Assembly: GCF_047675955.1 (NCBI RefSeq)
Contig: NC_132911.1
Location: 22,032,565-22,096,564, forward strand
Reading direction: 5' to 3'
From: Chlorocebus sabaeus
Taxonomy: Eukaryota > Chordata > Mammalia > Primates > Cercopithecidae
Length of the DNA: 64,000 nucleotides
Shown: positions 57,276-64,000 of the stretch, piece after piece
Position numbering within the stretch: position 1 is the stretch's first letter
Layout: each line of letters opens with the position of its first letter
Notes under the pieces: model-generated
Database searches by the model: none
What the model was told of the DNA's origin: nothing
Seen by the model: only the letters and a program-made list of their open reading frames with translations
Made by a program: the position numbers and the translations under genes

Positions 57276-57578
57276 AAGTCTCTGAGAAGGTTTTGGACTC
57301 TATCCAGGTCCTGACGCTACAGTGGGGACCAGGCCCCTGGGCGTGGTGGCCTCCTGCTTGGTGCTGCGGCTCTGAGCTAAAGCCTCTCCCTCCCCTGCAG
57401 GAACCAGGCTGTGCGCATCCAGGAGGGCCGGTATCGCCACCCCGGCTGCTACACCTGCGCCGACTGTGGGCTGAACCTGAAGATGCGCGGGCACTTCTGG
57501 GTGGGTGACGAGCTGTACTGTGAGAAGCATGCCCGCCAGCGCTACTCCGCACCTGCCACCCTCAGCTCTCGGGCTTGA
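43863..57578 (+). CDS. PDLIM2: PDZ and LIM domain protein 2 (Mystique/SLIM)
   Basis: Adaptor of actin-linked adhesions that also works in the nucleus, where the family literature describes LIM-dependent ubiquitin ligation of STAT4 and NF-kB p65. Coding exons: 43863-43955, 44636-44787, 48322-48391, 48518-48663, 48823-48901, 52648-52724, 52945-53090, 54868-54985, 57401-57578. Borders are AG/GT and phases agree. The total is 1059 bases, giving 352 residues plus stop, exactly the usual length. The order is PDZ (about 1-81), a Ser/Pro-rich middle, a conserved PDLIM-family segment (about 206-255) and one LIM (286-337). The start is the first ATG of the exon (MVLTVDVTGPAPWGF); human has Ala at position 2 from memory. 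No breaks are seen. Confidence 0.96.
45808..46099 (-). mobile_element. Alu SINE, antisense
   Basis: From a T-run to 'gtcactgtgcctggcc'. The flanks 'cagtcttttaactttt' and 'cagtctcttaactttt' are near-identical duplications. Confidence 0.93.
46659..46966 (-). mobile_element. Young Alu (AluYR-like), antisense
   Basis: Perfect 14-base duplications 'aagggattatttct' lie at 46645-46658 and 46967-46980. The body is nearly undiverged, with 'cttgagccaccgcgcccgg'. Confidence 0.95.
46996..47302 (+). mobile_element. Alu SINE, sense
   Basis: 'ggccgggcgtggtagctcac' to an A-tail of about 23 bases, with 'agtaatc' on both sides. It forms an inverted pair with the preceding young Alu about 30 bases away. Confidence 0.94.
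47507..47813 (-). mobile_element. Alu SINE, antisense
   Basis: (GTT)n tail, 'gagatggagtctcactctgt', ending 'gccaccgtgcccgacc'. Confidence 0.92.
47820..48112 (-). mobile_element. Alu SINE (older), antisense
   Basis: 'tttttgagacagaatctcgc' to 'ccactgtgcctggcc', directly adjoining the previous Alu and ending about 210 bases before a PDLIM2 acceptor. Confidence 0.92.
48322..53090 (+). CDS. PDLIM2: PDLIM2 middle exons (Ser/Pro linker and PDLIM segment)
   Basis: Five exons (48322-48391, 48518-48663, 48823-48901, 52648-52724, 52945-53090). The first three encode a Ser/Pro-rich linker (SSLRSSYSSPTSLSPRAGSP) with many SP sites, likely phosphorylated. The last two encode LPPSPGPRSSRP and EVFKMLQENREGRAAP...SFRLLQEALEAEE, a block shared with other PDLIM proteins. 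The final two exons are flanked by a direct repeat and sum to 223 bases, so losing both would shift the frame. Confidence 0.94.
49148..49245. repeat. CCCCT-rich pyrimidine tandem tract
   Basis: Irregular repeats of 'cccctccccttatt' changing to 'cccctcccctcatc', nearly pure pyrimidine on the + strand. The complementary strand is G-rich with runs of four to five G. Confidence 0.85.
50650..50775 (+). mobile_element. L2-like ancient LINE 3' remnant
   Basis: 'ctcattccttcagcaaatat', 'tctggggatgcactcgtgg' and 'atggagctgacgttctagtc' follow the wording of L2-type 3' ends. Confidence 0.6.
50822..50966 (+). mobile_element. Alu monomer-like element, sense
   Basis: 'gtggctgggtgctgtaacac' to an A-run of about 25, lacking the second monomer. 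Confidence 0.8.
51765..52074 (+). repeat. Direct repeat, copy 1 (PDLIM2 intron 6)
   Basis: About 310 bases from 'cataattcatccatgacttt' to 'cacctggagatgggca', matching 53938-54244 in the same orientation at roughly 92 percent by eye. It is neither Alu nor a repeat I recognise. Confidence 0.93.
53655..53870 (+). mobile_element. L2-like ancient repeat remnant
   Basis: 'gttattcatgtgacagacac' and 'cttggggagctctgttcact' follow the L2 3' end pattern. It lies just before copy 2 of the direct repeat. Confidence 0.5.
53938..54244 (+). repeat. Direct repeat, copy 2 (PDLIM2 intron 8)
   Basis: Second copy of 51765-52074. It differs by scattered substitutions and a few small deletions (for example 'gcggagtacagag' against 'gtggggagtagag'). 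Confidence 0.93.
54868..57578 (+). CDS. PDLIM2: PDLIM2 LIM-domain exons
   Basis: The exon at 54868-54985 ends with the first zinc pair (C286, C289). The exon at 57401-57578 supplies H307, C310, C313, C316, C334 and H337. Together these give C-X2-C-X17-H-X2-C-X2-C-X2-C-X17-C-X2-H, a complete two-zinc LIM finger. The protein ends LSSRA with TGA at 57576. The LIM domain is the part tied to ubiquitin ligase activity in published work. The intron between these exons carries four Alus, the last ending 128 bases before the acceptor. Confidence 0.96.
55379..55674 (-). mobile_element. Alu SINE, antisense
   Basis: T-run, 'gagacagtgtctcattctgt', ending 'gctaccgttcccggcc', PDLIM2 intron 9. Confidence 0.92.
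56175..56470 (-). mobile_element. Old Alu (AluJ-like), antisense
   Basis: 'agagtttcactctgtcgctc' to 'gtgagctactgggcc', with many substitutions and a disrupted right end. Confidence 0.88.
56474..56827 (-). mobile_element. Alu (AluYR-like), antisense
   Basis: Long T-rich mixed tail (56474-56540), then 'gagacggagtctcgctctgt' to 'ccaccgagcccggcc', carrying 'cccggctagttttttt' and 'aggcttgagccaccg'. It is placed directly against the older Alu. Confidence 0.92.
56948..57271 (+). mobile_element. Alu SINE, sense, with ~41-A tail
   Basis: 'gggccgggtgcggtggctca' to an A-run starting at 57232. Perfect 11-base duplications 'agtcaagtctc' are at 56936-56946 and 57272-57282, so the last A of the run may belong to the duplication. 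Confidence 0.95.
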
Positions 57579-57985
57579 GCCCGCCATGCCCTCAGCCTGC
57601 CTCCCTGCTGGGCCAGGGTCATGCCTATATAAGCTGGCATGGCAGGGACAATGGTGGGCAGTTGCTCTTACATGAGCTAAGTTTGGAGACCTGAGGCCCC
57701 TTTGTCCTCACTGGGTGGGCCAAGGTCTGGGACCTGTGTTGGACTGTGGGAGTCTCACCCTCACCTTGCCAGGCCTCTCCCCTGCAGGACTGGTATTGCA
57801 CTAGTCTGAGGTGGCCACTGCCTTTGATGAACCTTTGTGTGCCAGGGTCTAAGTAGGGTTGAACACAGAAGTGGGAAGGAGAAAGGTGGGCCAGGGGCTA
57901 ATGGTGTCACTATGTAAAGTTTTTGACTTATGAGCTGTATAAATGTATGAATACGGACAAAATAAAGTGGACGTCCCTTCCTTGT
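57579..57985 (+). other. PDLIM2: PDLIM2 3' untranslated region
   Basis: Short 3'UTR ending about 20 bases past the AATAAA. It contains 'gtatgaatac' but no AU-rich nonamer. Confidence 0.75.
57961..57966 (+). terminator. Poly(A) signal, PDLIM2
   Basis: AATAAA in 'gacaaaataaagtgg', followed by a T/C-rich 'cccttccttgtctttcc'. Confidence 0.8.
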
Positions 57986-58454
57986 CTTTCCTACCGCCAG
58001 CCCTGGGTATGACCTGCTCCCACCACTGGGTGGAGGGTCTTTATGAAATGTACATTTCTTCTTTTCCCTCCCTCAAATCCCACCCCTGCCAGTTGCCTGC
58101 ACCTCACATTTCCCATGGAACGGCCTTGCCTCTTTTAGGTTGGGGGTCATGGTGTTCCTTAATCTTTTGGTAAAGATGCCTGTTGTACAGGAGGACCCTT
58201 GTGCTATGGAGGGAATGAGGTTGTCACTGGAAGCTTTGGAGGGGATGGTGGAGGGTGCCAAGCAGAGGGACAGGAGGAAGACCAGGAGACCCATCCAGCC
58301 AAGCTGGTGAGACAACCTGTGACCCTGAAGGCCGGCCACCCACCAAGGGTTGGGCCCCCAGGGCCGGGTTGATCTACTGACACCTTCCACTTCTTTCCTG
58401 GGAGACTCTGCTGGCTTCATTGGTGATTGATTTGGAGCGGGGAAAAGAAAGGAC

Positions 58455-58597
58455 AGGGTGGCTCAGGCTGTAGCCCCAGGTACTGGGGAGGCCTGAGGAG
58501 TCCTTCAGCTCAGGAGGTCGAGGCTGCCTTAAGCTATGGTCATGCCACTGCATTCCAGCCTGGGAGAGAGAGACCTGGCTCTTGAAAAAACAAGAAA
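58455..58597 (+). mobile_element. Alu monomer-like element, sense
   Basis: 'gggtggctcaggctgtagcc' to 'gagacctggctcttgaaaaa', a single diverged monomer. Confidence 0.75.
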
Positions 58598-59448
58598 ACG
58601 AATGCATGTGGCCAGTGCCAGGTGAGCTGCCCTGGGGGTGCACTTGAGTTGAGGCAGGGGACAGTGGTCCCCCCTGCCAGACTAGGATTTTGGGCCTGAT
58701 TCACCCACTACCCCTAGTGCTAGTCCCAGAGGCTGCTGTGGAGGGGGCAGCCCCAGCTCTCTTTTCAGAGATCAAAGCTGGGCTTCCCAGGGTGCCTGGC
58801 TGGTCCCTGCCGGCAGCTTTGTGCTCTCTGGCTCTTTGTGGAAGGAATCTTGGCACAGATGTTTGTGTTGCCTCCTCAGGCACCTGTAGATATAATTTAC
58901 ACCATGATATCATCGTCTCACCTATTGCCTGGATGGCTGCCTGAGAAAGGTCTTTATTTTTACAGAAAAGATCAAGGCTGTCTGGCTCAGGAATCTATGG
59001 GTCCCGGGCGCTGGTCAGAAACGGGGTAGCCTCTTTGGCGCCACCTAGTGTCCAGTGCAGCCCATGGCGGGGCCCATTCACGGGGCAACACTGGGCTTCT
59101 GGGCACAGTGGGAGTACGGAAGGATACAGCACTCCTCACGCCTTCCTGGAGGTAGAAGGCCAGTGGCAGCGACTGAGCTGGCATGAATTAATAAGGGGAC
59201 GTGGTAGTGAGCGCTAAGGGCTACCTTGGAACGCACGGAGGAGCGTCCCGTGAGTTCAAAGCAGTGGCCATGATGCAAAAGGAGGGCTGGGTCTTGGAGA
59301 GGTGGAGAAGAGGAATGCTGAGTGATGGGGTGGCCGCTGGAGGGATGCTTAGCTCAGAGCAGTGGCCAATGGGAACACTGAGATAAGATCGGAGGGGAGC
59401 TGACAATGCCAGAAGTGGTTTGAACTTCCCCTTGAGGCTCTAGGGACA

Positions 59449-59745
59449 CTTTGTTTTGAGACAGGGTCTTGCTTTATTGCCTAGGCTGGAGTGCAGTGGT
59501 GCAATCTTAGCTCACTGCAGCCTCCACCTTCCAGGCTCGAGAGATCCTCCTACAGCCTCCCAAGTAGCTGGGACTACAGGAAGGCACCACCACACCCAGC
59601 TAATTTTTAAGTTTTTTTTTTTTTTTTTAAGATGGGGTCTGGCTATATTGCCCAGGCTTGTCTCGAACTTCTGGCCTCAAGCCATCCTCCCACCTTGAAC
59701 TTCCAAAGTGTTGGGATTACAGGCGTGAGCTAACCTTGCCCAGCT
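59449..59745 (-). mobile_element. Old Alu (AluJ-like), antisense
   Basis: 'ttgttttgagacagggtctt' to 'gtgagctaaccttgcccagc', with an internal T-run at about 59612-59628. Confidence 0.9.
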
Positions 59746-60384
59746 CTGGAACACTTGGAAGGTTGTAAGCAGAGAAGTGACAGGTTGGAAAAGATGGTTT
59801 GGATTACTGCTATGGATAGATTCCCAACTGTATGTAGTATGCCATACTGGGCCAGCAGTGTCATGGGAGTGGAGGGGGAGAAGTGGGGAGTGGGGACATG
59901 TGAAATGATGGGTATTCTGTGAGGCGTCGAATGCCTTCCGAAGGCTTTGTAGGTTCCAGCTCACATCCCCCTCTGGCCCTTGTTCTTTGGTGTGGCAGCC
60001 GGCTCTCCTTCCGGGGGTCCTGAGTATTTCAGCGCCAGGTTTCTCTGTAGCCACACAATCAGCCTGGGCTCGGGAGCAAACTCCTCTGGAAGAACGGAGT
60101 TAAGAGTTGGTCAGCAGAGGAGGCTGGGGACAGGCAGTCTTTGGTCTTTTACCTCTGACCTTGTCCCCACCCTAAGCCAGCTAGCTGCGTGCTCCCACTT
60201 CCTCTGCCACACACTGCCTGTGTTCCCCGGACTTTGTCCAGTGCGGTGCCCTCTTCCCTTCCTGCATTGTGGAGATCAACTGAAGTGACAGGTTAGAGTC
60301 AGAAGTGGCCCAAAGGAGCATCTGATACAACCCCCTTTGGTTAGAGAAGGGAAAGTGGCTTTTCCAAAGCTGCACAGCTAGACA

Positions 60385-60595
60385 GTCATAATGGTTAAGT
60401 TCTGGGAGTGCTTTTGATATGCTAGGGATATTTCAATGCTTTAACTCACTTAACCCTCACAACCCGAGATAGGTACTGTTATCATCCTCTCTGCAGATGA
60501 GGAAACTGAGGACCAGGAGGTTCAGTAAATGGTCCAAGTACTCCTAGCTAGTAAGGAATGGATCTACAGCCTGCTTCCCGGATTTCTGGCTTGTG
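60385..60595 (+). mobile_element. MIR-like SINE remnant
   Basis: 'ttaactcacttaaccctcac', 'gatgaggaaactgaggacca' and 'agctagtaaggaatggatct' follow MIR order. Confidence 0.7.
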
Positions 60596-62689
60596 GGGGG
60601 CAGAGTTTGTCCCTTTGTTATCAGAGGCAGCCTTCCGGGCACAGCTCTGGCCACCTCTGGTCACAACTGGAGGTCACCACAGCCCTTCCCAGCCCTCTCT
60701 AGGCTCTCAGCTTTGTGCTTCCTCCTACAGGGACTAGCTCCGGCTGAGTTTGCAGGAAACCCACTTCCTGAAGCCAGGACTTCCCCATGGGAAGTGCAGG
60801 GGCCGCTGGGCACCAGTGGCCTCTGCCTGAGGGCTGACTCTGCTCTGGACACTGTGTCTCAGGAACTCATGGCAGTGGCTTACCTTGTCAGGAGCGTGCG
60901 GAGGGGCTGCTCCTCCCATTCCTTCAAGCATCACTCAGTCCTGGCCTGGTTCTAGGCTTGGGGCTGTGGCTGCCACAGGAAGGGGGATACCCCCCTACTT
61001 TGGGTGTTGGGTCAGATCCTGCCCCCGCGCCCCACAGGGCTAAGGTTCCTCTGAGCTGATCCTGGGCTAGGTCGTATCTGTGTGGGGAGGGGAGAGGGGT
61101 GCGCCATGGCCTGGAGGGGAGTGTGTGTTGGGGTGTGTGTGTGTGGGGTTCTTTTGAGTCACACACAAAGCATTGTGCTGAGACACTGCATTCCTGCTGG
61201 CTGGGCTTCCTGTTTCCAAATGCATTCCTGCCCCAGAGTCACCACAGAGACTGTTTGGAATCCTGCCCCACATTCTCCAAATTCAGGGCGCGATCTGGCA
61301 AAGGCTCCCTCCCCCACCCTCTTACTTTGGAGGGAGTCTGGACTCCCTCCTAACCAGGGAGGGCTGGCAGGGCTCTGGCATGGCAGTGAGTGTGATGCCA
61401 CACATCTTCTTGGGCTTGTATAAGGCAGTTCCTGGAGGCCCACCACTCTGGTTCTCTCTGCCTGTGGGAAGCAGAATGGGTACTATCTAGGAGGACTGGG
61501 CTGGGAGGGGGCAACCCAGAGGACCCGTGGCTAGCAGGGAAGGGCCTGGGCTTGAACATGACTCTGTTGAGACATGGCCAGCAATTCCGGCACTTGGCTG
61601 TCATTCAGCCGGCCTGCGCAGGGCTTGGCCATGGGCCTCAGTTTCCCCATTTTATAAAGTTTTAAAATCTGATAGTTTGTGGCTGTCTGATAAAGGGGTG
61701 TTTGGGGACTGCAGTGGGTGTTTGGGGACTGGTTCCAGAAAGGAGCAAAGGGAAGGGGATGCACAGACGGTCTTATACCTCCCAGTTAACAGCCACTTCC
61801 TTCCAGTGGCTCGGGCTCCAGCCTCCCCCCTCCCCTAGAGGTCCAGGTGCAAGTCTGCACGTCCGCCAGCTCCCTTATCTGCCTCCGGGGGATTTGGGTC
61901 CTGCTGGGATTTTTCCAGTCCTGTCCCCTCCCTCTGGAGGAGGCGCCTTCCTTAGAGGCCACCAGCCCCAGTCTGGTCACCAAGCTGTCTCTCATCTTCA
62001 GTAGCTGCTTGGGTTCCTTTTAGGATGGGGAGTGAGGGGTGGAATCCCACGGGCCAAAGGCGGGGTGAGGTGGGAACAGGGGGACATTTACACTTTGGCC
62101 CAGTCTCCAGGCGGCTCCCCACTGACTCGCGTCTTTCCAGACCTTGAGACCTAACTAGTCCCCAGCTTTAGGAAGCCAGGGATGAGAAAGAGGCACGGGA
62201 CCGGGAGGGGGTTCAGATCTAGCCAAGGACACACGCATGTTCTGCAGTTGTAAAGGATTTCCCGGTGGGCAGGAATCGTTTCCCCTCCTATCGCCCAGCT
62301 TTCCGTGCGGCCAAGGGACTGGCCCCAAGCCACACGGCTGGGGAGCACCAGGTGCCCGCGTCCTGGTCAGGGCTCTTCCCACCGCCGGCACGTGGGGCTC
62401 CCATTTCCTTCTGGGCTCTTGTCTGGTCCTCCAGCCAGCCTCGGCTGTAAGTCCGCGGCAGGAAAACAGACCCTGCTTGTGAACCTGGGGAGCCGGGTGG
62501 CCCGGCGCCCCGAGCCAGACGGCGTCCCCAGGCCGGGGCCGGGTCCTCGCAGAACAGCGGATCGGGACCCTTATTTTGGCTCCTGCCACAGTTGGGGGCG
62601 CCACCCAGTCCGGGCCTTCGAGGTGCTGGCCGAGTATGCCCATTCTTGGCGACCCCGCCACCTGCAACCCCCCACCTGGTGCCCTTCCC

Positions 62690-63241
62690 ATCCATCGCCT
62701 CGCCCCTCCTCTCTCTCTCCCCGCCCCTCCTCTCCCTCGTCTCTCCCCTTCCTTCGCTCGCCTCGCCCCTTCCCTCGCCTCGCCCCCTCCCTCGCCTCGA
62801 CCCCCTCCCTCGCCTCGCCCCTCCCCTCCCTTGCCTCACCCCACCCTTTCCTTCTCTCGCCCCTTCCCTCGCCCGTCCCTTCTCCTTTCCCCTCCCCTCC
62901 CTGTCCTCGCCCCTCCCCTCCCTTGCCTCGAGTCTCTACTCTGCTTCACTTCTCCCCTCCCTCTCCTCGCCCCTCTCCTCCTTTTCCTCTCCCACCTCCC
63001 CTCCCTCCCTCCTCTCCCCTCCCCTCCCTCGCCTCGTCCCTCCCATCTCTTGTCTTGCCCCGCCCCTCTCCTCGCCCCTCCCCTCCCTCGTCTCGCCCCT
63101 CCCCTCCCGCGTCTCGCCCCCGCTCTCTCGTCTCGCCCCTCCCCTCCCGCGTCTCGCCCCTCCCCTCCCTCGTCTCGCCCCTCCCCTCTCCTCGCCCCTC
63201 CCTTCCTCGTCTCGCTCTCCCTTCTTCCTCTCCCCTCCCCC
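62690..63241. repeat. Pyrimidine minisatellite upstream of C8orf58
   Basis: About 550 bases nearly free of A on the + strand, built of degenerate units such as 'cgcccctcccctccctcgtc' repeated about 25-30 times. Almost every G is in a CpG. The minus strand has repeated GGGGAGGGGCGAG blocks. It ends about 170 bases before the C8orf58 start codon. Long Pro/Ser/Leu or Arg/Gly/Glu frames through it are products of composition. Confidence 0.93.
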
Positions 63242-63412
63242 TAGGCCACGCCCCCCGCCGCCCCGCCCTCCGCCCCCCAGCCCCGCTGGGAGTGTCCGGG
63301 GGCCGCGCCCAGCTGGGTCGGGACGGGACGCGCGCCCTGAGCTGCCCGCGCTCCACGGGGACTCGGGCCGGGATCCTCGGGAGGCTGCAGCGGCCGGGGC
63401 CGGGAGCGGGCC
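63241..63412 (+). promoter_or_regulatory. C8orf58: C8orf58 CpG-rich proximal promoter and 5'UTR
   Basis: CpG-dense segment with a GGGACGGGACGCGCGC run and Sp1-type boxes, between the minisatellite and the ATG. No TATA box. The start site is not visible. Confidence 0.55.
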
Positions 63413-63452
63413 ATGATGGGCCGGCGGCGCGCCTTCGCCGTGGACGGCCGGG
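63413..63452 (+). CDS. C8orf58: C8orf58 first coding exon (partial gene)
   Basis: Two adjacent ATGs at 63413 and 63416 open MMGRRRAFAVDGR. The exon ends at 63452 one base into a codon, followed by the strong donor 'gtgagt'. The call rests on the N-terminal residues as I remember them for the uncharacterised human C8orf58 protein and on its position after PDLIM2, which matches human 8p21.3. The rest of the gene lies beyond the window, and no function is known to me. Alternatively this is a different CpG-island gene with a similar N-terminus. Confidence 0.65.
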
Positions 63453-64000
63453 GTGAGTCGCCCACCCCCAGGCTGACTGGGCCCCCCGCCCCGGAGCCGC
63501 CTCCCGCCCCCAAGCCGGGCAGCCTCTCTCAGCTCCTCGCCCAGCCCCGCGCACCCGGCGGGCGGCGCCCGCCCCGCTGCGCCTCCCTCACCGCCTCCCT
63601 CTGGAGAGGCGGTCATCAGGGGACGCCGTGCAGGCTGGAGCCCCTCTGGACTCAGGCGTTAAACCAGCCACCGCCTCCGCCCCACTTCCTCCGGCTCCGC
63701 TTCCCTCACCTTCCCGCTCCGTCTGAGGATGTGGGAATCCGCCCGCGCCCCAGCCCCCTCCGTGGCTGCGGACCCCTCTCCCACCCAGTGACCTCCTAGC
63801 CCACTTCCTTGCCCAGAGGGGCCTGGGTTGGCATCCGGCTTCCGCGTGCCCCGCAGGTCGTCGCCGCTCCCCCCGGCCTGTTTCCTGTACCGTTCATCCC
63901 GCCAGGACGCCTCGTCGCGAGAGGGCCTGGCGGAGGTGACAGTGAGGGGGTGCTAATGCTGTCCCTTCGTCCCTTTCTTTCACTTTAGTTCTTTAATTTT
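63453..64000 (+). other. C8orf58 intron 1 (start)
   Basis: CpG-rich at first, then pyrimidine-rich. No acceptor with a coherent in-frame exon was found before the window ends, although 'ccccgcag' near 63850-63857 is a possible site. Confidence 0.5.

Larger units (their letters stand above)
57986..62690. other. PDLIM2-C8orf58 intergenic region
   Basis: About 4.7 kb. It holds an Alu monomer (58455-58597), an antisense Alu (59449-59745) and a MIR-like remnant (60385-60595). No ORF here resembles a known protein, and no exon chain can be built. Confidence 0.6.

Noticed and set aside
62305..63616. A 383-codon Pro/Ser/Leu frame and minus-strand Arg/Gly/Glu frames.
   Set aside because: They read straight through the pyrimidine minisatellite, and all frames give low-complexity repeats. 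No start context or splice evidence supports translation.
1..64000. tRNA genes, rRNA, CRISPR arrays, operons or phage genes.
   Set aside because: None seen. The DNA is a vertebrate nuclear locus with split genes and SINEs.

Overview
The window is nuclear DNA of a primate, most likely an Old World monkey. Genes are split by GT-AG introns, CpG-rich promoters alternate with AT-rich intergenic DNA, and about two dozen Alu elements plus an old L1 tail, MIR-like and L2-like copies fill the gaps. At least four Alus (10041-10345, 36239-36555, 46659-46966, 56474-56827) carry the variant bases I associate with cercopithecine AluYR-type subfamilies. Three of these four have perfect or near-perfect target-site duplications.

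Four protein genes lie head to tail on the + strand, in the order I know from human 8p21.3. (1) The 3' end of PPP3CC (calcineurin A gamma) occupies 1 to about 4195: a 30-base cassette exon, the last coding exon with the autoinhibitory segment, and a 3'UTR with an AU-rich element. (2) SORBS3 (vinexin) runs from a CpG island at about 14450-15340 to a poly(A) signal at 38736. I traced 20 coding exons in frame to a 670-residue protein with a SoHo region and three SH3 domains. A second CpG island at about 28850-29450 lies just upstream of the internal Met that starts the 328-residue beta form. (3) PDLIM2 has a CpG island at about 41800-43000 and nine coding exons (43863-57578) giving exactly 352 residues, with an N-terminal PDZ and a C-terminal LIM domain. 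(4) The first coding exon of C8orf58 is at 63413-63452, downstream of a 550-base pyrimidine-rich minisatellite.

The intergenic spans (4196-14450, 38765-41780, 57985-62690) show no supported gene. Vinexin and PDLIM2 are both adaptors of actin-linked adhesion sites, and calcineurin is a Ca2+/calmodulin phosphatase. The clustering is conserved synteny, and nothing here shows co-regulation.

The least expected structures are a roughly 300-base inverted repeat in the last coding intron of SORBS3, a roughly 308-base direct duplication flanking two frame-critical PDLIM2 exons, the pyrimidine minisatellite before C8orf58, a possible 101-base terminal intron whose donor overlaps the SORBS3 stop codon, and a 28-codon uORF spanning the SORBS3 exon 1-2 junction. 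I found no wholly new gene system. The long open frames in GC-rich or Alu DNA are judged non-coding.
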